The notes: generated from the sequence alone by a model not told the origin. A DNA stretch of 32,310 nt from Silene noctiflora (GCA_009801015.1 VHZZ01022601.1:1-32310), one strand, 5' to 3'. Positions 1-9,583 are shown, numbered from the stretch's first letter. Numbers and translations are program-made.

Positions 1-1137
1 TTATGCGGACTGGTTGAGTATTCAAGAAGACAGGCTTAATGCTCGTACTTGATTGCCCCTAAGTGAAAGAGGAAGGTGAGCTTAAAGGGGAACGTATCGC
101 TCTGGCCAAGTGCTCATATGGCTGTGAAGTTCCATTAAAAGGGGGGTATACTTATATAAGTAGTAGGCCGAATTGCCTGTCAAAGTGGGTAAACCCAGCC
201 AATGGTACTCTATTTTCTATCTTTCTTTAGTTATAGGAGAATACTTCCAATCATGGGAAAAGCGCATCCGGATGGAAAACTACATAGGCATCCAGTCTTT
301 ATTATTTCGGTGGAAAAGGCATCTGTGGCTGAGTCCGGTTACGACGAGGAATACCTCGACCAAGTCCTAATGGTTAAAAAGAGGTACTCCGTTTCTTTCT
401 TAACTGCAGCGAGCTGGGAAGCCTTTCCGCCTCCAGGACAAGGGGATGATCGCTCTAAGAGCGAGCCACGAATGAATCGTAGTCCCATTCCAATAAGATA
501 TAATATAGAATAAAAGCTTGCGCAACAATGTTAAAATGTAGAATTGCTGCCGTTCTAATGGTCGTACTTTCCGACAGACATGGCTTAAGATGACCCGCTT
601 TTTAATGCCTTGGTATTAAACTTTATACTATATAGAGGCTTCCTCACGCCAACTGCTCTAATACGTCCTTAATATTCTTAGTTATATTCTTCATATTATG
701 TATTATTGAGAGATTCTTTCGTGGAAGTATGTCTTATGAAAGAATACCTCCTCTTTACTTCCGTTGCTAACTCATAAAGTAAAGGCTATCTGCCCCGTTG
801 ATCTCTTTGTCCCATCGCTCAGATACGTCTGTACGTAACCTAACCTCTATTCTATCTTCAACCGACTGGGCATATGCCTATAAACTCTCACTTTCTGGAC
901 AGAGCGACTTCATTTACGGGTAAGCGAATGGCATAGGAAAGAAGAAGGTTCGTGATTGTCCGAGGTTCGAGGAAAGGGATTTATTAATAAAACAGAAAAA
1001 AAAGACAAAGACAGAGGCAGGTCTCGCTAGACCGGTCAGACCATTACACAAATACAAAAACAATTGAATGAAAGGGTCCTTCACTGAGAAGGCTTGTGCT
1101 TTTGATGAGTCAATTCCGGGGTAAGGGTATAACCGGA
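1..1137. other. Spacer without recognisable gene
   Basis: I see no recognisable gene here. Two overlapping + frames (173-370 and 202-513) lie on the same DNA in different registers and neither resembles a known family. The rest is typical mitochondrial spacer: A+T-rich around 600-720, purine-rich around 960-1020, with no tRNA-like T-arm, no intron core and no repeat longer than about 12 bp that I could spot by eye. Confidence 0.6.
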
Positions 1138-1404
1138 TTAAAGTGTCACTTCAGCCGCTCTTCCTTCTTTCTTTTTGGGCTGGAAAGCCTTCCACCTCTC
1201 TTTTCTTTGCTTTCTAGGTATGCTTCCTCCAGATCGAGACACAGAGATTTTATCTTTGGGGTGTTCCCATTCATATTCTACTTCTACCGATACCACGGGA
1301 CTCGGGGTCTCGTATAAAGGCAAAGCATAGCCTTGATTGTCCAGTCCGAATGTCTCATTGATGGATGAAGCTGTTCGAAATGCCTCATAAAAAATCACAC
1401 TCAT
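1138..1404 (-). CDS. Unidentified ORF, possible protein-gene remnant
   Basis: I do not recognise this gene. The frame has an ATG at 1404, codes 88 residues and ends at 1138. It stays open upstream to 1521, where a TAA lies just outside, so 127 codons are open in total. The composition is protein-like: few Cys, balanced charge, and a lysine/arginine-rich C-terminal 25 residues (RKQRKERWKAFQPKKK). The upstream 39 codons include a Pro-Trp-Glu-Arg stretch and a basic IIYGRK segment just before the ATG, which suggests an interior piece of a longer protein rather than an intact gene. The short run VSVEVEYEW is faintly like the strand before the zinc knuckle in plant LINE ORF1 proteins, but the cysteines are absent, so I do not make that call. 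Its length is near what chance allows. Confidence 0.2.
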   Translation of the reverse strand: MSVIFYEAFRTASSINETFGLDNQGYALPLYETPSPVVSVEVEYEWEHPKDKISVSRSGGSIPRKQRKERWKAFQPKKKEGRAAEVTL

Positions 1405-1427
1405 CTTACGACCGTAAATAATAGGAA

Positions 1428-1444
1428 CTACTCGACCCGAGTAG
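1428..1444. repeat. Short perfect hairpin
   Basis: CTACTCG (1428-1434) and CGAGTAG (1438-1444) form a perfect 7 bp stem around a 3 nt ACC loop. It lies inside the upstream open extension of the minus-strand ORF ending at 1138. Such stem-loops occur at 3' ends of some plant mitochondrial transcripts, but there is no gene beside it to give it that role. Confidence 0.45.
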
Positions 1445-1886
1445 CGGCTGGCTTGAGTGGGGTTATTTGATGTTAAAGGTTTAACGCCAATCCTTTCCCA
1501 AGGGTAGGCTGTAGGAGTTCTTTACTGTGCTTGGAAGTGAACGCGTTTTCTCTTCTTTCTTCACGAGGTACCAAGGGGCCATCTTAGTAAAGTCCCCGGG
1601 CCTATTCACTATCGCTTGAGCCAGCCTCTAGTCCCCGAATACCTTGATACCCTTTTTTAGGCTTCTAAACAAGGAATACAAATGAGGTCGAGTAAACAAA
1701 TGACATATTCAAGGATAGTGATTTCTGGGTCTTATGACCTTTATTTCCCTAGTAAGACGTGCCCATAGAATTAAGGATGAGCTTGTTTATAAAAGGTTAA
1801 TGGATTGATCACCCGGGCTTCCTCTCTTGATCGAATGAAGAGCATTTTTAAGAGATTGAGGGGTCTTTCTTCGCATATAATGCGGA

Positions 1887-1923
1887 GTCAACTACGTCTA
1901 TTATTGATAGGTCTTGGAACAGA
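1887..1923 (+). repeat. Diverged duplicate segment, copy A (partner 7850-7887)
   Basis: This segment aligns with 7850-7887 in the same orientation with one single-base indel. The shared exact blocks, in the same order, are GTCAACTACG, CTAT, TAGGTCTT and GAACAGA. Weaker collinear matches follow downstream: TATT-GGCCG near 1951 against TATTAGGCCG near 7898, and a CCAGAAG block near 1999 against one near 7911. The spacing differs by a few tens of bases. The pattern is that of an old duplication decayed by substitution and deletion. In copy A the reading frame present in copy B is broken by TGA and TAG. Confidence 0.5.
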
Positions 1924-2183
1924 ATAAGCGCAATCTACGAAGCGGGTGCGTATTGGCCGTATATTTCCTTTCTTATTCGATATTAGAGAAGAATATACCC
2001 AGAAGCCAAAGTATGAGAGAGGATCCATCCCTGTGTCGGTCCCAACAGAGGTATCAAATCCTGCTTTTCCCGGGAGGAGGGGCCAATGAGAACGATCGAG
2101 GTGAGCAAGATGTGGCGCAGCATTAGCACTGACAATGATGTAACGTAGTGAGAAGAATACCTCACTTTATTCTAAAGGATTCG

Positions 2184-2193
2184 CTATAAGAGA
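2184..2193 (+). promoter_or_regulatory. Weak mitochondrial promoter-like word
   Basis: CTATAAGAGA resembles the dicot mitochondrial CRTAAGAGA core promoter, but the first triplet is off consensus and no gene follows within reach. A word of this size turns up by chance in a window this long. Confidence 0.08.
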
Positions 2194-2344
2194 AAGGATG
2201 CGCGGTCTATCCTGCAATGGTGTGACCGGACCTTTCAATTTCTTCTCTTCCTTCTTCTAGTAGGATGGATAGTAAAACAGGCATAGGAATCGAATCTAGT
2301 ACATCCGAGCCTAGACGACTCTCAGGACTTATAACTGTTGATGG

Positions 2345-2802
2345 TTAGATCCTACAGGTTTTACGGCACCGAACGAATGAAAGATAAAAAAAGAAGCAGT
2401 AGGTTCCGTAAGACGTTCTGAATTCCCGGGGACCTCCTCTTTTCTTTAGGCTAGACTTGAACATCGGCAAAGTTTTTTGTGGTACCAAGTAAAGGTCTAA
2501 CCTATCTGGATGCCTGCCCAAACCGGCTTCTCTATCCGCAATCAACCCCAAAAATCCTTAAAGCAAGTCATAATAATAGTATAGGACCCAGGGCCTTTCT
2601 TTATAATAATTATAATAATAGGACAAGTTGGACAAAGAGTACAAGGGATGAGACATTTCCTTTAGGACAAGACAAGGTGGATCTCAGGCAGCTGTCCCAG
2701 CAATTCCGTTCTTTCGTGCCAGCGCGATATCGTTTGAAGTGTCATACTACTTTACTTTATTATTGCTTTCTTCTTAAATTAAAAAAGGTGCTTAACCAGT
2801 AG
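2345..2802. other. Two overlapping unidentified frames on opposite strands
   Basis: The minus frame 2345-2551 (68 codons, TTG start, running GLIADREAGLGRHPDRLDLY in its first third) and the plus frame 2479-2802 (107 codons, GTG start) overlap at 2479-2551. At most one can be real. The minus frame is the more protein-like, with Leu/Asp/Arg-rich N-terminal residues, a PMFKSS segment and a basic KKRGGPREFR stretch. It then runs into a low-quality Phe/Cys-rich tail that looks like out-of-frame DNA. The plus frame contains a simple Asn-rich run from an A+T island (about 2602-2625). Neither has a family I recognise or an ATG start. Confidence 0.12.
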
Positions 2803-2812
2803 GGCGAATTCT
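2799..2812 (+). repeat. 14 bp dispersed word (also at 18602-18615)
   Basis: GTAGGGCGAATTCT occurs exactly here and at 18602-18615. A third site near 23694 shares GGTAGGGCGAAT and then diverges. This is at the limit of what chance would give, but it fits the family of short dispersed words seen throughout the window. Confidence 0.35.
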
Positions 2813-4319
2813 CTTCAACAACCCGACCCCTCAAGCAAAGCTGAGACAATCAGGAACCTTTAGGTACCGAGACCTGAAGAAGAAAGTTCAGAGGACGAGA
2901 AAAGAAGAGCCCAAAGCGGCAGGAAGGGGCTTACGGCTTTAAGCACTTAATCGGAAACAAGTATAACGTAACGAATAGGGAAGAGGTCGCCGAACTACTC
3001 GACTGGAGAAAGAGAGAGACTGTCTGAGTGAGGCATTGAGAAGAAGGCGAAGCTTACTTACCAAGTATCCGAATCTAGCTTTGGCGGAGTGGACGTATCC
3101 AATCAACTTCCTAGGCTTGGCTAACCTAGCGCCCTTTAACTAGACTACTGCTTCTCGTACTGTATATCCAGTAGTGTATCTTTATCCTCCGTATTTATTA
3201 AAATTGTAGTACATATCGCTTGTGTTGACTGAGATTCCGTAGCGTAAGGACAGTTCTTTATACATTACATATCAATTATATAATAAAAATATATATATTG
3301 ATTATTGAGATCAACCTGGCAAACGGCTATACTTAAGACTTGTTTTATCATATATAAATAGATACTTTTCAAAGTAAGTTTAAACCAGAAGTATGGTTTG
3401 TTCCTCTCCTTATGTCGAAGGAATTTAAGCTTTTCCACGAGGTTGGGATCAAAGATTGTTTCAAGGACCCCGTTCCTAAAGTTCTTTTCGAGATTGATTT
3501 AGAAGTTCGTAATTTCATGTGATTGGTAAAAGAGAGGCGGGAGATAGATGCTAGGCTAATTCTCTTAGCAAATGCGGAAAATTCCTCTGGGTTTCAAGGA
3601 AATATGTGCGCTTATGCTGGTTGAGGGCACATTTTAGGAAGTGGGACTCTTATAGCTGAATGTCCCTCTGATCAGTAGAGAAGGGCTCTTGGAAAATAGG
3701 AATGACATTGAATGGTAATCCCTAGAGCAAGAGGTATGCTGCGAGTGAAAGGATGAGGTAAGTTTTAGCTGGGTTCAAACGCTACTGCGCTTGCTCTGAT
3801 AGTTTGCATGTAGATATATCTCAAGTAGGGTGTCCTTTGTTTGCAGATTGCCCATTTTGGGGGGATTTTTCGGCTGATAGATAGCATGTGAGATCTCGCC
3901 AACACGTAAATTTTTAGCAGGATCAGAGCAATACAAGCTGCCTTCATTCTGTCTGGATAAGGAGATACTTGACGACAGTTTTGATGTCAAATCCCGAACA
4001 CCAGCTCTAGGACTCATAATTGGCCACAGGGGCATTTATCCCAACTTGTTTCACTAGCGGGTGTATTCATTTCGGCGAATGCCCTACGAGCAGACCCTCT
4101 TAAATTGGGTTTAGTTTTTCTTATAAAGTTTCCGCGCTTGTAAGAGGAGAAGCCTTTTCTTGTAGGCGGGGCATAACTCTTAATTAAGTTAAGGGAAGAA
4201 GTTTCTGATTCCGTAAAGACATATCACGACGAAACCAGAGTATAAAACAGGACAGGAATAAAAACATCCCTTGGAATGCCGCAGCTTTTAAGTCCTATTG
4301 AGGAGAGGAGACGCTTTGG
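2803..4319. other. Spacer with one short protein-like frame
   Basis: No known gene is seen. A + frame is open from 3358 to 3519, with an ATG at 3412 and TGA at 3520. It codes 36 residues from that ATG, starting MSKEFKLFHEVGIKDC. The register stays open again for about 33 codons after the TGA. It looks protein-like but is too short to judge. Around 3250-3350 the DNA is strongly A+T-rich. Two nested minus frames at 3765-4035 show no recognisable features. Confidence 0.4.
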
Positions 4320-4580
4320 ATGTTCGATGAGTGGATAACGTGCATGCAACACGTAAGATGCCAAGATGTACTCTCTGTTTGTGAAGAAGAAGGAGTTGCT
4401 GCTGATCCAGACGAAGTTCCAGTGGAACCTGTCGAAGATTCTGTTTTTGACTTTGAAGCTGTTGAGGTTTTTGCTGTTGATGGGTTGGGGCTTGGGATGA
4501 TTGGTTTGATTTACAGCTTGCCTCATTCTAATGCTCGAATGCAAACACGCGAAACCACCCTACCCTTTATTGGGGCCTAA
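4320..4580 (+). CDS. Unidentified acidic ORF, compositionally distinct
   Basis: An ATG at 4320 opens 86 codons to a TAA at 4578. The middle (about residues 22-52) is strikingly acidic and Val-rich, with repeated Glu/Asp-Val-Pro, Asp-Phe-Glu and Ala-Val-Glu-Val units; a Gly/Leu-rich stretch follows. I know no plant mitochondrial protein like it. The DNA here (about 4370-4520) is rich in GAA, GTT, TTT and TTG and looks different from the flanking spacer, so it may be a fragment of nuclear origin. The opposite strand is also open (4224-4544), so openness alone is not evidence of coding. I cannot say which strand, if either, was ever translated. Confidence 0.15.
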   Translation: MFDEWITCMQHVRCQDVLSVCEEEGVAADPDEVPVEPVEDSVFDFEAVEVFAVDGLGLGMIGLIYSLPHSNARMQTRETTLPFIGA

Positions 4581-5745
4581 ATACTCTGGCTTAAGATTAG
4601 GACCAAGCTCTGTTTTAGAAGCCGCCTACCCTTCCTTTTCCGGGACTTGAGGTCAAAAGGGAATAGGGCTTCAAAGGGTAAGATCTTGCGAGCCGTCGTT
4701 TCTTCCTGCCAGCTAAGCTTACAATTGAATATATTATATTCTAAGGTAATTTAGATTCTTTCTTACTTATGCTTACTCAAGATAAGACTTGGCTTTCTTT
4801 TCAAAATTTCTTTCCCTTAAGTTAAGATAAGCAGCTGGTGACTGGGAACCACAACAAAAAAAAGCAGAGGAAAGAATCTATTGTGTCGGTGTGCTGTTGG
4901 GGTAAAAGCAGCAGCAGTTGAATGAATTTCATCAGACAAGGCGGCTACCTCAATCCAAATCCGTAGTAGGAAGACGAGTAGTAAGATCATAGGCGTGCAA
5001 AAGAAAACAGCTTAATCTCATTCTTGATAAATAGTAAGATAGAATCTCAAGAGTTATTTATAATGCAACTTACAGTAAATAATCCGTTAAAGAACACAAC
5101 TGAACAAGAATCTAAAAGAACTCGGCTAGAAAGTAAAAGTATAGGTTATGCAATAGCTTGCAGAGTAATCTGACCAAGAAAAGAGATCCACACTACAAAG
5201 CACATCCAGTGGATCACCCGCACCTAGAACTTAAGCAGCTTTTAACTCCCGTGCCCCTGGATTACTACAACAGGTAAGTGGGATTTGCATTTGAATCTTC
5301 TTCCGGATCACAAGAAAGAAGGGGAGCACTCGTATGAATAACCAGAACGAGCAGCTAAAGAGGATGCCCAGAAATTAATTGAATGCAAGAATGTTGCAGC
5401 AGAGAGTTGTGAATAAAGAAATAAGTTGGGTCTTTTTCCTCATCTAAGAGACTCCTAAGGGTTCGCCCTCCGGGGCGAGCAGTAAGTCTATGGAAAAGTT
5501 AAATGAATAATTTTTACTCGGCAACCCAACCTGTAACCCTGGTGAAATAGGCTGAAAGTAAAGTAGCAGTTTGATCCCTCATATATGACTTAAAAATTTC
5601 ATAAACTAGAGAGAAGATGGGAACATGAGGGCTCTTTTATTTCACAGCGAAAGATGATCTCTAAACCAATCATGTATAGGAACCAATCCTCGGAATCTTA
5701 TGACTGAGTCCGTGTTTTCAAAGACGTATTTCTTTCCAGCGCTCG
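4581..5745. other. Spacer without recognisable gene
   Basis: Nothing gene-like is seen on either strand. It holds a strong GC-rich hairpin at 5461-5480, described separately, and A-rich stretches near 4850 and 5060-5110. Confidence 0.6.
5461..5480. repeat. Stable GC-rich stem-loop
   Basis: The 20 nt at 5461-5480 fold into an 8 bp stem around a TCCG tetraloop. The inner 6 bp, TCGCCC with GGGCGA, are perfect; then come one G-T wobble and an outer G-C pair. It is the most stable short hairpin I noticed in the window. It lies about 265 bp before the ORF at 5746, too far to be a leader structure with confidence. A transcript 3'-end or processing role is possible but unsupported. Confidence 0.5.
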
Positions 5746-6054
5746 TTGGGATCGTTCGATTCGATCCTTGTTTATCGAGATAAATCTCGTCTTATTGAAG
5801 GCATAGTAAGAAGAATTACAGCTAAGATAGAGAGCACGCAAAGTTCGATTAACCCTCTCTTTTCCAATGTAATGCGTCTACGAGGATCCATACCCGTTCC
5901 GCTTAATGATGGCTGTTTTATAATTCCGAGAGCTCCTTTCAACAACGAACCAGAGAAAGAGAACTTTCTTTATGGTACAAGGTCTCAAGCTCCATTCTAT
6001 CAGATCACAGAGGCGGGAATCCTAGTCAACTGGAAAAGGATATTAGTACAGTAA
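5746..6054 (+). CDS. Unidentified ORF, best coding candidate in the window
   Basis: This frame codes 102 residues and ends in TAA at 6052. The nominal start is TTG; the frame is open back to a TGA at 5701 with no ATG, so the 5' end may be missing or created elsewhere by splicing or editing. Composition is the most protein-like here: one Cys, one Trp, balanced charge and mixed third positions. The N-terminal 25 residues alternate hydrophobic and charged positions (SILVYRDKSRLIEGIVRR), followed by a Ser/Asn-rich linker, a Pro-rich centre (GSIPVPL) and a C-terminal GILVNWKRILVQ. There is no signal peptide or membrane span. It reads like the C-terminal part of a soluble, perhaps nucleic-acid-binding protein such as a ribosomal protein, but I cannot match it to one. 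A chance frame remains possible. Confidence 0.27.
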   Translation: MGSFDSILVYRDKSRLIEGIVRRITAKIESTQSSINPLFSNVMRLRGSIPVPLNDGCFIIPRAPFNNEPEKENFLYGTRSQAPFYQITEAGILVNWKRILVQ

Positions 6055-7360
6055 AAAACTCTGGCGATAGATGAGAAGAATCTCGATTTAGGCGAATCGA
6101 AAAAAAGAAGAAGCGCATGTCACCGCTCTTTGGTGTCAAACGCCTTTGGAAACGACAACACGCTCGTTCCCTAGTTGTAACTTTCTTCTCTAATTTCATA
6201 AAAGTATAAAGGCAGAGTAAAGTACCGGCTGCCACAATTGTATTCTGGTTTTTGCGTGGCACTTCATATATTGTTTACGAAAGTAATAACTAAGAAGGCG
6301 GCTTCCCTTTTATTATAGCATTCACCATAAAAAATTTAATCTAAGGTTTGTCTTCGTCAGTGAAGGTGCGTTCATCCGTCTTATTCCAAAAAGAACCCTA
6401 CTACGAGGGCGAATTGGGTGTTGGTAAACAGTGGTAGTTTTCTTTCAAGCATAAAAGCTAGACCGAGGCGATGGATGACCTGTCGGATGTGCCGGACTTG
6501 CTTGCGAATCTTTCCTAAATGTCTTCTCTTTCGAAGTCTGATTTCAATCACGGCCTACTAATAAAGGGCTGAGAACAAGGCTATGCTACCCTCTTCCCCA
6601 TGGGTCCATCTTCCCCGGGAGTGACTGCTGGATCAAACTTTTGTGAATCTTCTCGACCTGACTTTCATTCATGCCCTTTTAGAGCCAACTTTCACTCGTA
6701 AGTATCTTACTAGCCTATCTCTCTCGTTCTTTAACGACGAAAGACGCTTCCACAAGTCTAGTCCCAACAGAGTCTTTTTCCTTTTTGATTGCAGGAGCCG
6801 GAGAGAAGTGAACTAGCCTCGTCCACTAGTTAACTCATCCAAGAGCCCTTAACTTAACTTAGATTTTGCTGCCCAAGAAGAAAGCCTATCCCAGCCAGCC
6901 AAGGACCCGAGAAAACCTTGCTCACTTCAGCAACAACAGCCGGCTCATTACGTATGTATACCGAACATAAGTCAACGGAAAGGGGATTTAGCCAATTATC
7001 ATATCCAGAACCCCGAGAAGGATGCAGTTGATAATTTAAAACGAATCTTTCTCAGCTTTACTTTTCCATGAATGCGGGTCTATTAAGTTGTTGAGGAAAG
7101 GTCACAAGCGAGAATGCGGTTTTGAATTTGAAAACAGGCATTATGCGTGGAGAACAAGCGAGACAAGGCATTTGCCGGCGAGCCAGACAAGGTTTATGGG
7201 TTTGAACAAAGGTAAGTGAGGGTATTTGGACCCAAAGCCAGCTACTCTCGAGCCAGTGACATGCCTTTCGAGTGATCTCTGCTACTTTGAAGGGGTATGG
7301 CTACTCCAAGCACAGTGGCTCATTCTTCCGTCCAATACGGGAATGCTATCCACTACTAAA

Positions 7361-7378
7361 AATAGAAGCAGAAAGAGA
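7361..7378 (+). repeat. 18 bp direct repeat, copy 1
   Basis: AATAGAAGCAGAAAGAGA is repeated exactly at 7480-7497, 119 bp downstream in the same orientation. Both copies are followed by purine- or pyrimidine-rich DNA. An exact 18-mer this close is unlikely by chance, even allowing for purine richness, and suggests local duplication. Confidence 0.6.
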
Positions 7379-7479
7379 CTTCTCTTCTTTTAGCACGTGT
7401 GGGATTTCCCAGGTAGTCCTAACCCAATGCGGTACTTGCTCGGGGCAGTCCCGGAAGCTTCAGCTGATCGAAAGGTTTC

Positions 7480-7497
7480 AATAGAAGCAGAAAGAGA
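7480..7497 (+). repeat. 18 bp direct repeat, copy 2
   Basis: This is the exact second copy of the word at 7361-7378. It is followed by a further purine run (aaagaaag). Confidence 0.6.
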
Positions 7498-7849
7498 AAG
7501 AAAGTTCTTCCATAGGACCCTTTGCCTAACATGTATAAAGTCGAGCCCTGATCTAATAGGTGGGATATTTTCCTATTTAACTTAAGCCACATTAAGCCAC
7601 ACTCATGAGCAGTATCCGGAACAGGAGCAGGGGCTGGACAATGAGAACAGCAAGTATTGGCATATGGGGAAGTGCTCCCGAACAATGTAAGCACTTTCTT
7701 AGAAAAGCGCTTTGGCATATCGATCTCGGAATTGTTTTTTACTGGAAGTGAAATTAATCGACCAAACTAAGTAAGTTTGACTCCCACCTCTCATGCTTTC
7801 TGTAGTCTCGCTTTTATATCAAAAAATTTCCTAAATAACTAAAAAGGGG

Positions 7850-7887
7850 GTCAACTACGCCTATGTGCTGGTAGGTCTTAGAACAGA
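7850..7887 (+). repeat. Diverged duplicate segment, copy B (partner 1887-1923)
   Basis: Same-orientation partner of 1887-1923, sharing four ordered exact blocks with one indel. Here the segment falls inside an open frame that runs on to 8062, whereas in copy A that frame is interrupted. If the element ever coded, this copy is the better preserved. Confidence 0.5.
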
Positions 7888-8062
7888 GGGCAGATTTATT
7901 AGGCCGAGGTATAACCAGAAGACGCGTAGGATGCCCTTTGTCAGGCACACCATTAGAAGAGTATGTTCTCCTTATTTTGCTAGGAAGAAATGGGCACAGG
8001 ATCGGATGTTGGTTACGACGGTTAGAATGAGAGCCGAGGAAGAAGCCGTGTTGACGGGTTGA
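7865..8062 (+). CDS. Unidentified arginine-rich small ORF
   Basis: The frame codes 65 residues from a GTG start and is open back to about 7841 with no ATG. It ends in TGA at 8060. It is strongly basic: about a fifth of the residues are Arg or Lys in the first 50 (RTEGRFIRPRYNQKTRRM, then RHTIRRV and ARKKWAQDR), followed by an acidic Glu triplet near the C-terminus. The same register continues past the TGA with a second TGA at 8216 and a TAG at 8303, but read-through frames of that length are expected by chance. I recognise no family. Its 5' end overlaps a duplicated segment. Confidence 0.13.
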   Translation: MLVGLRTEGRFIRPRYNQKTRRMPFVRHTIRRVCSPYFARKKWAQDRMLVTTVRMRAEEEAVLTG

Positions 8063-8675
8063 TGCCGCAGCCTACTTAGTTGGTATGAGGAAGAAGCACC
8101 GATCCCTCCCACTTTGTGGAATGAGATGCCCCTCGCTGGCGATGTTATTATAGTGGTTGGACAGATGTGCTTTGGCAGGAGAGGGGCGAATCCCCCCACT
8201 TATTATAGTTACGAATGAAAGACTCCACTAAAGAGGACTTGCCCCCTAACCCTATCGCTCGCTGATCCAGTATTGAAAGCACTTGTTTGCTTAGATACGA
8301 GTTAGTTTATTTACTTGCCACACCCGTAAGTAGTTTTGTCGAACCACGACTACTTCCACAGAAAGCGAGGTTTGAAATGACTAGGCCTTTGGGAGAGGAG
8401 AACATTCCGCGTTAACGATTGGGTAGAGATGCGTTTGACCGATAGCCATAGTCAGAGCCGTTGGCATAGCCTATCTTAATCTTCATGCCACGCTAACTTA
8501 CGAACAAAAAGAAGTAAGATCTAATTGCCTTGGCATACCCATTGTATCATGTGGTTGAGGAATTCATTCGAACTATAGACCTTCTACCCTTTAAAACCTT
8601 TAAAAATTTAAGTACTGCCTTTCGAATCTCGGTCTTGGATCTAGGGATTGCCGGAGATATGATCAGAGGGAAAGA

Positions 8676-8698
8676 TGAAATTGAAACGGATCCTGGCT
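8676..8698 (+). repeat. 23 bp imperfect repeat, copy 1 (partner 12541-12563)
   Basis: TGAAATTGAAA, two variable bases, then GATCCTGGCT. The copy at 12541-12563 is identical except for those two bases (CG here, TT there), and is in the same orientation. 21 of 23 matching positions is more than random pairing would readily give in this window. Confidence 0.55.
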
Positions 8699-9583
8699 AG
8701 TGGAAAGAAAGGGGGTTGGTTTGACTCTCAATCTAAAGTGACGTTCGGGAGCAATGGTCGCACCCTCTTTGCTTTTCTTTCTGGGTATGCCCCTTGGTAA
8801 AGCGTGATTCCAGAGATTTAAGAGATCTGATCTTTGTTTTTAGGAAAATAGTCTTTATTATCAGGACGATTTTAAAAATAATAATGATTATATAATAAAG
8901 AGTAAAGCTACTGAATTTTTGTTGTCTTTGTTTCAGCTCCCAAGTGTAGTGATTCGGGTGTGTTCACTATATCTTGCCTGCACCATAACCATAGGCGATA
9001 CACGGTTTGAAAAAGCCCTCTTAGATCTATGGGCGGCGTAAATTAATGTGAATATTTTCCCAAAATAAATGGAATTGTTGGGCAACTCTAGCTCAGCTCG
9101 TTCCTAAACGATTATAAAGCTACTTCACTTTTATCGCACCCTTTAACTCGTTCCCTAACAAATTTAGGAGTCTATTAAGCTTAAGAGAAGGTATGCCGGG
9201 CATGACCCTATGCTAAAGTAGAATGAAGTTAAGTAGTGCTCCTTCTACACTGTAATTGTTGAAATTGCTGCCACAGCAGCTGTAGTTGGCCTAAACTAAA
9301 GGGTCTATCACTAATAGTCTCACCAACAACATTAAGATTAAAGTCCTATTTATCTTTTCACACTCAAGCTGCATTATATTATAAGGATCCTTTACTCTAA
9401 ACCCCTTCGCGAGTCCAACCGTTGTCAGCCACACCACTTAAACTTATTCTTAGTTAGCATGGATATGAGTATAGGAAGTTCTTCTCTGCTTTTTTTTTAA
9501 GGGCCATATAATAGCTTTCGGAGAGATTCGTTCTGCCGACCCAGCGTCTCTTTTTGGCTTTCCGGATAGAAACTAGAAGAATT

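Larger units (their letters stand above)
1522..2344. other. Spacer without recognisable gene
   Basis: No gene is recognised. Overlapping frames on opposite strands (1914-2126 + and 1983-2165 -) both use non-ATG starts and do not resemble known proteins. The stretch contains copy A of a diverged duplication (1887-1923) and a weak promoter-like word at 2184-2193. Confidence 0.5.
6055..7849. other. Spacer with short direct repeats
   Basis: No recognised gene is present. Minus frames at 6026-6262 and 7419-7718 are Cys/Ser/Leu-rich and look like non-coding sequence; plus frames at 7272-7484 and 7397-7585 overlap in different registers. Features seen are an 18 bp direct repeat (7361/7480) and a pair of related words near 7150-7195 (acaagcgagacaagg and gcgagccagacaagg). 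Confidence 0.5.

Noticed and set aside
173-513. Two overlapping + frames of 65 and 103 codons
   Set aside because: They occupy the same DNA in different registers, neither is protein-like throughout, and no family is recognised.
1138-1404. LINE ORF1 (DUF4283/zinc knuckle) remnant, from the VEVEYEW run
   Set aside because: Only seven residues resemble the family and the following cysteines are absent; not enough for a call.
3358-8305. Frames at 3358-3676 and 7841-8305 (and one near 24000-24228) that stay open if TGA is read as an amino acid, suggesting a TGA=Trp code or fungal-type mitochondrial sequence
   Set aside because: Ignoring one of three stops lengthens frames everywhere. At this base composition several such frames of about 150 codons are expected by chance on both strands, and the products match nothing I recognise.
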